DNA of 64,000 bases from contig NZ_JBEBMH010000025.1 of NCBI RefSeq assembly GCF_040081985.1, positions 21,065 through 85,064 of the forward strand, read 5' to 3'. Source of the stretch: Kumtagia yinganensis. GTDB lineage: Bacteria; Pseudomonadota; Alphaproteobacteria; Rhizobiales; Rhizobiaceae. The number at the start of each line of letters is the position of its first letter. The first letter of the stretch is position 1. The notes under the pieces are model-generated. The model ran no database searches. It was not told where the DNA came from and saw only the letters and a program-made list of their open reading frames with translations. The translations under genes and the position numbers were made by a program. Below, piece by piece: positions 8,171-18,300 of the stretch.

Positions 8171-11100
8171 ATGGATCTGGCTGGCCTGAAAACCTATCTG
8201 GACGGCCTCGGTCCGACCTTCACGCTCGCGTCCAGCGATGCATACCTCCCGTCCGTGCTGCAGGAGCTGCTGGGCACGATGCCCGGCAAGGCCATCGTGC
8301 TGACGGTGGCGCAAGGCGCAATCACCATCAACGGCAGCGTGCTGACGATCACGGCGACGAGCACCGACACCTGGCCGGTGACCGGCCTCGGCTCGGCCAA
8401 GATCGTGCTTTCGACCGCCGTGTTGACGGTCACCGATGCGGCGACGCCCAGCGCTAATGCCACTGTCGGCGGGCAACTCCCGGTTGGGGCCGGCGCCTCG
8501 GCCGGGGTTACGGTCACGCCGTTCCAGGCTTCCTCGACCTGGACGATCGCGCTGACCGGCACGACCGGAAGCGTGACGCCGACCGAATTGATCGTGCTCG
8601 GCACCGGGACGACGCTGCCTTTCGCCATACCGCCCAAACTCGATCTCTTCACCCAGGTCGCGACGGTCGATCCGAAGGCATTCGAGATCCGCTTCACGCC
8701 GGCGGGCGGCCAACCCGCCGCCTATCGCTTCGGCGTCTCGGTCAATGGTGCAAGCTGGAGCCTCATTCCCAACATCATCGACTTCGACGGCATGGATCTC
8801 GCCGCGCTGATCGGCGGAGGCGGCTGGGCGGTCACCACCATCGGCCATCTCAGCGTGGGAAACGTTCCCCTCGACATCGGTGTGCAGTTCAGCAACGGCC
8901 AAGTCTGGCAGGCCTTCGTCCAACCGACGACGGGCGACACTTTCCCCGGCATCGTCGAATTCGCCAACTGGATCGTCAGCGGCAGCGGCTCGGGCACCTC
9001 GCAGGGCTTCGCCGACCTGGGCCTGAACCCCAGGGCATTCGACCTTGCCCTGTCACGGGTGGTGCTGAGCTTCGATCCGGCCAAGGCCGAGGTGAAGTCG
9101 CTGCTCATCGCCAGCGAACTGACCATCGTCGGCCTCGTCCTCGACCTCGCCCTGATCCTTCCGGACCTGACGCTGACCGGCAATCTGCACGACAACAAGC
9201 CGGTCAAGGTCGTCGATATGCTGACCGCGGCCAAGCTGTCGACCGCATCGGTGCCGCAGAACCTGACTATCGCCGAAGCCAGCTTCTCGGCAGCACCGAA
9301 GGACGGCAAATATTCCGTCAACGTCGAGGTCGACGGCATTTGGACCGAGGGTCCGGTCAAGCTGGAGACGATCAAGGCCAGCGTCAACTACGCCAAGGTG
9401 ACAGGCGCTTCGAGCCAGAGCCCGTTCACCGGCCGGTTCGAAGCGGTGATCGGGCTCGGCGACGTGGCCGAGATCGACCTTGGGGCGGAATATGCCGGCG
9501 CAACCGAAGGCTGGACCTTCTCCGGCGGCCTGCTCGCCGGGACGACGGTCAAGATGTCCGACGTCATCAAGGAGCTTGGCTCGACCTGGGGCATCGGCAC
9601 CGTCCCCGGCCCGCTGGAGAGCCTGACGCTGACCGCGCTGTCGGTATCCTACCAGACCGGCACCAAAACCTTCTCGTTCAATTGCGAGGGTGGCTTCGTC
9701 GTCGACAAGACGGACGTCAAGGTGGTCTTCACCATCGACCTCGCGCCCACCCAAGGCAAGAGCGCGGGCGACGGCGAGATCGTCGGCACCAAGGGCTATA
9801 CGGCGAAGTTCGGCGGCTCGGTCTCGGTCGGCAGCAATACGTTCGACATCGTCTTCGATACCGAAAGCACCGGCACCGACATCTTCGTGGCCGACTATGT
9901 CCATACCGGCGATCCAGTGGCGCTCGCAGCACTCATCGCCGACGTGTCGACGACGATAGCGGCCGGCATTCCGGCCGGCATCAAGATCGATCTCCAAGAG
10001 GTCAAGTTCGTCTTCCTTGCCGAGAAAGGACAGGACAACCTTTGGGCCTTCGGGCTGCGCCTCGGCACCAGCTTCGCGCTGAACGAGATCCCGGTGATCG
10101 GACCGAAGCTGCCGCCGGAGCTGACGCTGTCGGTCGAGAAGCTGCAGATCCTCTACGCTTCGGCCGTGATCGGCGACAAGCAGGCCGGCACGATCAACGC
10201 CATCCTGCCAAAAAACGTGACGCCGCTGCCCACTGCCGGTGCCGGCCAGGGCATCGCCTTCGAGGCCGACTTGACGGTCGGGTCGTTCAAGAAGCACCTT
10301 CAGGCCGGCGTGAAGCCCCCCGCGAAAGCCTCGCCGGCCGCTGTTGCGGCGCCGGCGCGCCGCCGTGCCGCAACTCTGGCCGCCGCGACGGGATCGAATG
10401 CTCCGGCCAGCGGCAGCGATCCGATCCAGTGGTTCGACCTGCAGAAGCAGATCGGGGTCTTCAACTTCCAGCGCGTCGGCGTCGGCTACGTCAACAATGA
10501 GCTTGAAATCGCGCTCGACGCCTCCCTCGCGGTCGGCCCCCTCGCCTTCTCGGTCGACGGGCTGACGGTCGGTTCGCCGCTGACCACGTTCAAGCCGAGC
10601 TTCTCGTTCAGCGGCCTGTCGCTGTCGTTCGACAAGCCGCCGATCGACGTCGGCGGCAGCTTCCTGCGCGCCACGGACACGGTGAACGGCAAGGATGTGA
10701 CCTCGTTCTACGGCCAGTTGAACGTCCAGGTCTCGTCCTTCGGGCTGAAGGCGGTGGGCGGTTGGACGCCCGACACGGGATCGTTCTTCATCTATCTCAG
10801 CATCGATGCGCCGATCGGCGGGCCGCCGGCGCTGTTCGTCACCGGCATCGCCGGCGGACTCGGGCTGAACACCAGCCTGACGCTGCCGACGGTGGACAAT
10901 GTCGGCACCTACATCCTGCTGCCCGGCTCCGCCCCGAAACCCGCGGACAGCCCGCGCGAGACCATCGCCAACGTGCTGACCGCGCTGCGCGACACCATCC
11001 ACCCCGAAGTGGGGCAATACTGGGTGGCGGCCGGCATCTCGTTCACCTCGTTCGAGATGATCAAGGCGCGCGCCGTCATTTCCGTCGCCTTCGGGGTCGA

Positions 11101-12820
11101 GACGCAGATCGGCGTGGTCGGCACCATCGCCATGACCTTCCCGACTGGCGCGCCGAACCCGGTCGCCTATATCGAGGTCGACATCGTCGCGTCGTTCACG
11201 CCCTCGACCGGGCTGCTGTCGGTGGATGGGCGGATCAATCCGGCGTCCAACCTGTTCGCCGGCTTCGTGAAACTCTCGGGCGGCTTCGCCTTCTACATCT
11301 GGTTCTCGGGGCCGAATTCCGGCAACTTCGTGGTGACGCTCGGCGGCTATCACCCGGCCTTCGACAAGCCGCCGATCTACCCGGTCGTCCCGCGCCTCGG
11401 CATGAGCTTCGCGCTCGGGCCGTTCAAGGTGATTGGCGAAGCCTATTTCGCGCTGACGCCCGGCGCGTTCATGGCGGGCATCCGCATAAGCGCGACCTGG
11501 GCACTTGGCCCGATCAAGGCCTGGTTCGACGCCGGCGTCGACTTCCTTATCGCCTGGGCGCCGTTCCACTACGAGGCGGACGCCTTTGTCGGCATCGGCT
11601 GCTCGGTGGACCTCGGACTGTTCACGCTGAACATCCATATCGGCGCCGACCTCTACATCTGGGGTCCGGAATTTGGCGGGCGCGCCGACATCGACCTCGA
11701 CGTGGTGTCCTTCTCGATCGCGTTCGGCGCCGTACGGCAGGCGCCGCCGCCGGTCGGCTGGCAGACTTTTTCCGAAAAGTTCCTGCCGGCTCCCTCCGAC
11801 GCCCCTGTCCAGAAGACCGCGATGCTCGCCGCCCTCCCCGGCGCCGCGCCGCAGAAGCTCATCACCAACGTCATCCGCGCGACGGTCGAGGCCGGCAAGC
11901 TCGCCGACGGTAGTGGGGCGGTGAACTGGATCGTCGACCCCGACGCCTTCCGCATCCTGACGGCGAGCACCGTGCCGGCGAACCGCGCCACCTGGGCGAC
12001 CACACCCACGACCAATAAACCCCCGACCAATCAGGAACTGCCGAACATCCTCGCCGACTACCGCCGCACCGACCCGGTGCCGGCGCTGCTCACGCCGGCG
12101 GACGGGCTTGCGCTCCGCACTGCGGCGCCACCGCCGCCGCCGCCCTCGGCGCCGCCCGGAATGGCGCTGATCCTGTCGCGCAACGTGAAGACGGCGGAGG
12201 CGCCTGCGGTCTGGGAGCCCGACCTGCATATCGGCCCGATGGACGAGAGCGACGTGATCTCGACCCACGCCATCGCGCTGACCAAGGCCGACACCAACGG
12301 CGACTTCACCGACTATGTCACGACCTTCAGCGTCGAGCCGGTGCTCGCCCCTTCGAGCACCGCGCTGTGGGGTAAGAAAAAGCAGAAGCCCGCCGCCAAC
12401 GACAAACGGCTTATCGAGCATTCGCTGACCGGGTTCCGCATCTCGGCGGTGCCACGGACACCGGCCCAGGTCAGCGGCATCCCGCTGCTGCAACTGATGT
12501 ATGGGAGCGCCTACACCGTCAACTACACCGCCGAGACCGCGACGGTGGACACCAGTTCCACCGTCACCTCGGCCTTAGACGATGACGACTTCACCATCAC
12601 CGTCACGGGCACCATATCCGCGACGCTGCCGAACACCGACTTCGTGCTGAACGCCATCGGCGACACGGACGTTGCCAAACGCCGCGCGACGATCCTCGAT
12701 AATCTCGTCGCGAACGGTTTCGCGACCACGCCGTCCGCGAAGATCAACGTGACGCTGTTCGCCACCGCCACAGCCCTGACCGACTGGCCGCGCGCGGCCG
12801 TGCTGGGAGCCGCCCCATGA
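8171..12820 (+). CDS. Giant all-beta protein resembling DUF6603 (1549 aa)
   Basis: This is the first gene of the eight-gene operon. The protein is dominated by short alternating hydrophobic/polar stretches rich in G, T, V, F and D, which read as a long run of beta strands. The part at about residues 880-1180 (GISFTSFEMIKARAVISVAF, GGYHPAFDKPP, GADLYIWGPEFGG) is what I associate with the DUF6603 family. An Ala/Arg-rich linker (AAPARRRAATLAAA, about 726-740) and a Pro-rich linker (PPPPPPSAPPG, about 1319-1330) divide it into three blocks. There is no signal peptide or clear transmembrane helix, and cysteines are rare. It ends in a 4-bp overlap with the next gene. The function is unknown; the amphipathic strand pattern would fit a fibre, shell or lipid-groove protein. 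Confidence 0.85.
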   Translation: MDLAGLKTYLDGLGPTFTLASSDAYLPSVLQELLGTMPGKAIVLTVAQGAITINGSVLTITATSTDTWPVTGLGSAKIVLSTAVLTVTDAATPSANATVGGQLPVGAGASAGVTVTPFQASSTWTIALTGTTGSVTPTELIVLGTGTTLPFAIPPKLDLFTQVATVDPKAFEIRFTPAGGQPAAYRFGVSVNGASWSLIPNIIDFDGMDLAALIGGGGWAVTTIGHLSVGNVPLDIGVQFSNGQVWQAFVQPTTGDTFPGIVEFANWIVSGSGSGTSQGFADLGLNPRAFDLALSRVVLSFDPAKAEVKSLLIASELTIVGLVLDLALILPDLTLTGNLHDNKPVKVVDMLTAAKLSTASVPQNLTIAEASFSAAPKDGKYSVNVEVDGIWTEGPVKLETIKASVNYAKVTGASSQSPFTGRFEAVIGLGDVAEIDLGAEYAGATEGWTFSGGLLAGTTVKMSDVIKELGSTWGIGTVPGPLESLTLTALSVSYQTGTKTFSFNCEGGFVVDKTDVKVVFTIDLAPTQGKSAGDGEIVGTKGYTAKFGGSVSVGSNTFDIVFDTESTGTDIFVADYVHTGDPVALAALIADVSTTIAAGIPAGIKIDLQEVKFVFLAEKGQDNLWAFGLRLGTSFALNEIPVIGPKLPPELTLSVEKLQILYASAVIGDKQAGTINAILPKNVTPLPTAGAGQGIAFEADLTVGSFKKHLQAGVKPPAKASPAAVAAPARRRAATLAAATGSNAPASGSDPIQWFDLQKQIGVFNFQRVGVGYVNNELEIALDASLAVGPLAFSVDGLTVGSPLTTFKPSFSFSGLSLSFDKPPIDVGGSFLRATDTVNGKDVTSFYGQLNVQVSSFGLKAVGGWTPDTGSFFIYLSIDAPIGGPPALFVTGIAGGLGLNTSLTLPTVDNVGTYILLPGSAPKPADSPRETIANVLTALRDTIHPEVGQYWVAAGISFTSFEMIKARAVISVAFGVETQIGVVGTIAMTFPTGAPNPVAYIEVDIVASFTPSTGLLSVDGRINPASNLFAGFVKLSGGFAFYIWFSGPNSGNFVVTLGGYHPAFDKPPIYPVVPRLGMSFALGPFKVIGEAYFALTPGAFMAGIRISATWALGPIKAWFDAGVDFLIAWAPFHYEADAFVGIGCSVDLGLFTLNIHIGADLYIWGPEFGGRADIDLDVVSFSIAFGAVRQAPPPVGWQTFSEKFLPAPSDAPVQKTAMLAALPGAAPQKLITNVIRATVEAGKLADGSGAVNWIVDPDAFRILTASTVPANRATWATTPTTNKPPTNQELPNILADYRRTDPVPALLTPADGLALRTAAPPPPPPSAPPGMALILSRNVKTAEAPAVWEPDLHIGPMDESDVISTHAIALTKADTNGDFTDYVTTFSVEPVLAPSSTALWGKKKQKPAANDKRLIEHSLTGFRISAVPRTPAQVSGIPLLQLMYGSAYTVNYTAETATVDTSSTVTSALDDDDFTITVTGTISATLPNTDFVLNAIGDTDVAKRRATILDNLVANGFATTPSAKINVTLFATATALTDWPRAAVLGAAP

Positions 12821-14394
12821 GCCGCGCCCCGAAACCTCCCGCAAAGGCGTCGCCGCCTTCCGTCGCCGACGAATACGTCACCTTCATCCAGCACCGCATC
12901 CCCGGGCTGGCAGACGGCACATACGAACTCACCGTCTCGCAGAGCGTGACCGACACTGCCGGCAAGGCGATTGCCGGCGACGGTCTCGAACGCTCCTACC
13001 GCTTCGCCGTGCAGGGCGACCGGTTCAGCATCCGCAACCCCGCTGCAACGGTGTCGAGCGTCTTTCCGGCGAACAATGCGACGGGCGAGTTCGACACGGT
13101 CTTTGCCCATGCGGTGTTCAACCTGCCGGCCTTTCCGTGGTCGCGCTATCCCACGACCACAGAGTCGGCAGCATTGAAGGCGCTGTCCTCGGGAGAGGAC
13201 GTCGAGGCCGACGTTCCGACCTGGCTGGCGGTGCTGATCCTCGACGACGACGACCTGGCGCCCTATCCCAAGTCGGCCTATCCCAACCTGTCGCTCGACC
13301 CGGTGACCGCGCAGGTCCGGGACCTGTTTCCGCAGGCGGCGCTGCCGCCGAAAAGCCGCAAGAGCACGCTGGGCACGTCATACTCCTATTTCGACGGGGC
13401 GACCGATACCAACGGGCTGGAACTCGGCGAAAGCCTCGACGATCTGATCCAGCATATCGACCTGCCGATGTCGCTGTTCGTCGGCATCGCGCCGACGGTC
13501 GAGGACCTGAAGCTCACCGCCCATGTCCGCGAGGTCAGCATCGAGAACAAGCCGCTGCTGGCCGGCGTTGCCCAGCCGGAAGACCCGATCGGCACCTTTG
13601 CCATCGTCGTCGGCACGCGCTTGCCGCAGGCGAACCGAAGAACCCGCGCCTATCTCGTCTCGCTCGAGGCGTTGCAGCGCTTCCTGCCCAGCGACGATGA
13701 CGGGACGACGCCGACCGGCCCGAATGTCGATATGACCCGTTCCATCCGCCTGGCGGTGCTGCAAGCCTGGACGTTCTTCTCGACGGGAACCTCAGCGACC
13801 TTCACGGACCGGCTGATGGCGCTGAATACGATCAAAGCCGGCTCGACCCCGGTCACCGGCCTGAGGCTCACCGCCGAGAAAGCGAGCCCGCTTGTGCAAA
13901 ATGCGCTTGCCATGGGCTACGTGCCGATGAACCATGCGCTGCGCGACGGCGGCAACACCGTTTCCTGGTATCGCGGCCCGCTGGCGCCGACCACGACGGT
14001 CTGGGGCGAGATAAAACTCCCCGTCTCCTCGCCCGACCAGATGACGGTCTTCGACCCTACCACAGGGTTGCTCGACAGCTCGCTCGCAGCGGCCTGGACG
14101 ATCGGACGCCTCGTCGCGCTGCAGGACAAGACCTTTTCGGCATCCCTCTACACCTGGAAGAAGGGGCTGACGCGTCAGGTGGTGGACGCGGCGGAACAGG
14201 AGATCATCGGTGACATCTTCAGTTCGCTCTTCGCCGCCGCACCGACGCCGGCTGCGCTGCTCGGCGCCAAGCCGGCGCCGGGGCCAGAGCTGCTGCACCG
14301 GGCGATTGGGCTGTTCGCGGCGCTGAGCCCCGCCGCGCGCCGGAGCCCCGACGAGCCGCCGCCGGCTGGCTCCCACCCGGAGGAGGACAAGTGA
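12817..14394 (+). CDS. Conserved-looking protein of unknown function (525 aa), operon gene 2
   Basis: The start ATG overlaps the previous stop (ATGA). I do not recognise a family. The N-terminal part contains an Ig/fibronectin-like pattern (about residues 25-75: GLADGTYELTVSQSVTDTAG), followed by mixed alpha/beta sequence with recurring acidic loops (LDDDDLAPYPKS). The central stretch VPMNHALRDGGNTVSWYRGPLAP (about 368-390) looks well structured. The C-terminus is Pro/Ala-rich and charged (about 480-525), suggesting a flexible tail. No signal peptide or membrane segment is visible. Its strict coupling to the giant genes on both sides suggests a subunit of the same assembly. Confidence 0.75.
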   Translation: MSRAPKPPAKASPPSVADEYVTFIQHRIPGLADGTYELTVSQSVTDTAGKAIAGDGLERSYRFAVQGDRFSIRNPAATVSSVFPANNATGEFDTVFAHAVFNLPAFPWSRYPTTTESAALKALSSGEDVEADVPTWLAVLILDDDDLAPYPKSAYPNLSLDPVTAQVRDLFPQAALPPKSRKSTLGTSYSYFDGATDTNGLELGESLDDLIQHIDLPMSLFVGIAPTVEDLKLTAHVREVSIENKPLLAGVAQPEDPIGTFAIVVGTRLPQANRRTRAYLVSLEALQRFLPSDDDGTTPTGPNVDMTRSIRLAVLQAWTFFSTGTSATFTDRLMALNTIKAGSTPVTGLRLTAEKASPLVQNALAMGYVPMNHALRDGGNTVSWYRGPLAPTTTVWGEIKLPVSSPDQMTVFDPTTGLLDSSLAAAWTIGRLVALQDKTFSASLYTWKKGLTRQVVDAAEQEIIGDIFSSLFAAAPTPAALLGAKPAPGPELLHRAIGLFAALSPAARRSPDEPPPAGSHPEEDK

Positions 14395-14395
14395 G

Positions 14396-15367
14396 ATGAG
14401 AGCGACAGCCCGCACCCGCCTTCAGGCCAGCATCGCACTGTGCTTCGCCTCGCCGGCAGCCGTCAGTGCCCGTCTCGGCACGACCGATGTGCCCGCCGAC
14501 ATCAGCGCCTGGCTCGGCCGGCTGCATACGCTGATCGGCGTGCCCTTCCCCTATCTCGTCCCCGACGAAGGCATGCTGCCGCCCGAATCGATCCGCTTCT
14601 TCCGGCTCGACACCGCCTGGGTCGAGGCGCTGATCGACGGCGCCTTCAGCATCGGCCGCAACCTTACCTCGGCCGAAGACACCGCAACGCTGGCGCCGAG
14701 CCTGGCCGCCCCGCCGGTGAGGCCGAGCCTCGTGCTCGACCAGGCGCTGCATCCGCAAGTGACGGCCAAATCGCGGATAGCCGCGCCGCTTCGCCGCCGC
14801 CGCGCCGCGACGCGGGCCGCGGGTCCTCTCGCCGTCGCCGACGGGCCGCCCGTGCCGCAGCCCTGGTACGGCTTCATCCTGCGCTCCTCCGTGGTGTCCG
14901 ACTATCCGGGTCTCGGCGTCAACGTCTATCCGAAGGGCCATAGTCCTGACGACAAGGGCGCGGAAATCATCCTGCTGCCGGTGCGCCGCCTCGACCTGCT
15001 GGGCGAGAAATCCGACACGCTGTTCTGCCTGGTCGAAGGCGAGCCCTACCACATCGACATCCACGAGGCTCCGGAGGTGCTGCACTACGGCATCGACACC
15101 TATGTGCCCAGCACCCCGCCACAGGCGACAAAAGTGCTGCGCCTTTTCACGGTCACCAACGGCCAGGTCAAGTGGACCGGAAAGACCGACAAGCCCCCGA
15201 TCGGCGATGCGTTCCGCAGCAAGCAGCCGCGGGTGGTCAAGATGACCGCGCTCGCCGCCCAGGTCGCCAAGTCGAACGGGATAAAATCCGTCAATTCCGC
15301 CGAAATGGGATTCGAGATGACCGAGGGCGTCGGCAAGGTCACATTCGTGAACGGGAGCGCAACATGA
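14396..15367 (+). CDS. Protein of unknown function (323 aa), operon gene 3
   Basis: ATG 14396 begins one nucleotide after the preceding stop, with GGAGGACAAG as the Shine-Dalgarno region. There is no recognisable domain. The centre contains a basic Ala/Arg linker (AAPLRRRRAATRAA, about residues 128-141) that is strikingly like the linker in the first protein of the operon. It is followed by a compact-looking part (PWYGFILRSSVVSDYPGLGV, LFCLVEGEPYHIDIHEAPE). It overlaps the next gene by 4 bp. No secretion signal is seen. It is probably a smaller structural or adaptor subunit; this is inference from context only. Confidence 0.72.
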   Translation: MRATARTRLQASIALCFASPAAVSARLGTTDVPADISAWLGRLHTLIGVPFPYLVPDEGMLPPESIRFFRLDTAWVEALIDGAFSIGRNLTSAEDTATLAPSLAAPPVRPSLVLDQALHPQVTAKSRIAAPLRRRRAATRAAGPLAVADGPPVPQPWYGFILRSSVVSDYPGLGVNVYPKGHSPDDKGAEIILLPVRRLDLLGEKSDTLFCLVEGEPYHIDIHEAPEVLHYGIDTYVPSTPPQATKVLRLFTVTNGQVKWTGKTDKPPIGDAFRSKQPRVVKMTALAAQVAKSNGIKSVNSAEMGFEMTEGVGKVTFVNGSAT

Positions 15368-18300
15368 GCGCTATCATCCCGCTGAATGTCGCCGCGATCC
15401 GCGTCAGCGGCTCCGACCAGAGCAACGTGACGCCCACTTTCAAGGGCCGAACGGCCGCCTTCGACCAGTTGCCTTACACGTCCGCCTCCAGGATCGCGAG
15501 CACCGGCGACACGATCGTCCGCCCGCTGGCCGACAACAGCGCGAGCTACCGGCTCGATGCCGGCATCCATCTCCACTGGGAACTGCCCGACCGATTCAAG
15601 CGCGGCGTGCAAGGCCCCGCCGACGGGCGCGTCACCTTTCCCGCGGCACCGAACCGCTGGCTGGTGATCCGCTCGTTCAGCCTCTACGACCCGGTCGCCA
15701 AGACCTGGGGGGCCGTCGCCCAGAGGGGCTGGATCGTCGAAAGCGACTATGTCAGCGCCACGCCCGCGCTCGGACCGCTGGGCGAGGAGCGACATCCGAT
15801 CGCCATACCTGTGGCAATCGGCGCCACGCCCTTCAGCTACATGGGCCGCGTGCTCAAGGCCGATGGTTGGGACCCGGCAAAGGAGAATCCTGCCGACTAC
15901 CTGCCGAATTACAGGGGCCCCAGCGGCGACCCGCTCTACCTCACCTGCATAGGCTTCGTCGGCCCTGCCTTCTCGGGCTACTATCCCGACTGCCGGAGCG
16001 TGTTCGGCTTCTGGGACAATTTCGGCGACGTCACGCTCGACGACAAGACTACTGTGGCCGACCTAATCACCGGCAGCAAGCAACTGCGCTTCCGGGCGAG
16101 CTACCAGGTCATGGGTTGGCTCTCGGACCCGACGGCGGACCCGCTCGCGGGGATGGCCGCGACGGTGACGAAGAATTATGCGACCTACCTCGCCCAGACC
16201 GTAGCCGAAAAAGTGCCGGTCAAGCGCACGCCGGCCGATATCTTCGTGACGCTCGCCGCGCAGCAGCTCGGCTGGACCTTCGACCCCGCGGCCATCGGCT
16301 ATACGCTCGGCAAGGACAATGCCCTCGTTTCGCTCGACGTGCCGGCGACCAGCCTCGTCTCGGGCATCGTGCAGGAGATCGACTGGAACCAGCTCGATCC
16401 CGCCAGCGATACGCCGTTCCTCACCGCGCCGGGCGGCGGCACCTCGTGGAGCGACAATGTCGATCTCGCCATCGGCAACACCACCACCGAGGCGATATCC
16501 GCCCTCGTCCGCAGCCAGCTTCCAAAACCCTCCGGCACCGGCATCGAGTCGGACTACGAGTTCCTGCTCGACGCGCTGCAGCTCGGTATCCTGCGCGACA
16601 TCGAGGACGGCGGCAACACGATGACCGGGCTGGTGGAATCGCTGCACAGCAGGGCCTTCGCGCAGCAGTCGGGTGGCCAGCTCTGGACGGTCTCGGCCCA
16701 GGCGCAGCCCTCGGCGGACGGCCAGCCGCCTGTGCAGCCGGTCGAGGTGACGCTGCCGCTCCCGCTCGCCGAGAGGCTCAACACGCTGAATCTGGCCCAG
16801 CAGGAATACGACGTTGGGCGTGAACGGCTGGTGACGCTGCGGCGGCAGCTCTTTATGGACTGGGTGATTTTCGTCAAGCAATACACGCGCGGCAATACCA
16901 CTCCCCCGCCTATCGTCGGCACCAATGACCTCGGAGGCTTCCTCGCCACCTCGACGGGTGGCGAACTCGGCGCGGTAAAGGATCAGCAGGCAAAAATCGG
17001 GCTCGCCGCGTTCCCGCTCGATCCCGACGGGCGGCAGGTGATCGGCGTCACCACCCAGGACACCGGGAACACCGCCGCAACGCGTCTCGTCGCCGCCTTC
17101 AATGCCATGCAGGCCACCCTGAAGGCCGTCAATGCCGATGCGGCGGCAGCGACCGCCTCGCTGCTGGCCGCCCGTGGCCCCAAGGCCCTGCCGCCGCCTC
17201 CGGAATGGGTGCTGGAGGCGACGAGCGCCGCCCCCTACTGGCTGCCCACCGACACGGTCGTGGCGATGGAGGGGGACCGGATCGAGCCTGTCCGGCGCAA
17301 CGGCGCGACGACAGCCATCGCGGTGCGCACTAGCGCCGAGGTCATCGACCGGTTGACGCTGGCCGCCGGCGGTGGATCGTGGACCGTGAAGGGCACTGAC
17401 CTCGCGGGCCTGCTACCCGTTCCCCCCACCGCCGCGGACGCCGCAACGCTCGGCGCGGTAGCGGCCGAGACCGCGCTGCTGATGCCGATGAACGCGCCCC
17501 TCGTGGCGACGGCGCTCGCCGGCCAAGGCGGCGCCGGCAACCCGGCAGTAACCGGTGCCGCAACCTTCACCGCTGCGCTCGCAACGGCACAGGGAGGCGC
17601 CGCGCCGCTTTCCGGCGCGCCCGCTTCGGGGCTCTATGCCGCCGTCCGGGCGGTGGGATACAAGCCGGTGCCCGATCCCGTGCAGACAGTCACTACCCCG
17701 ATCGCGCTCAGCGTCACGTTCACTGCGGCCAATGGCGGGGCGTTTCCGCCCGATCCTGTCGGCTGGCACACCCAGACGCTACTGCCAGAGTTCATGCCAA
17801 CACGCGTGGACCCCTTCCTGCCGGTCTGGTTGGTGTGGAGCGCCTCGATCGATCCTCTGGCCCACGGCATGGGAACGGACTACACGCCAACCACCATCTC
17901 CGACCGTTTCGCCCTCGACAGCGACGCGGTGGACTATCGCTACCGTCTCGGCAGCGGCGCGCCCGTGCCGGGCTTCACCACCGGCAAGCCGGTCACTTAT
18001 GCCGGAGCGGTCGTGCTGAACAAGCGCCCGACCGAAGGGCTGACGACGCAGATCGACACCTACATCTCGGATTATCCGCCCGATCCGACCAATCCGGCCG
18101 ACACAGTCGATGCAGAACTGAAGACGGCGCGCGACGACATCGCCGGGCGGCGGATCATGTCGCAGGCGCTGAGCGGCCTGTCGATGCAGCAGACGCTGCA
18201 GACGCCGATGCCTCAGATCGAGGTCGCCAACCGTGTCGCCGGCCCGCGCGACGCGGTGACGGGCGCCATCGCCCAGGCGGCGCGCGCCACCGCCGGGGAC

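Noticed and set aside
9053..12493. Minus-strand open frame of 1146 codons opposite operon gene 1
   Set aside because: It is a high-GC shadow: Arg/Gly/Asp-rich composition, no domain, no start signal, and it lies wholly antisense to a well-coupled gene.
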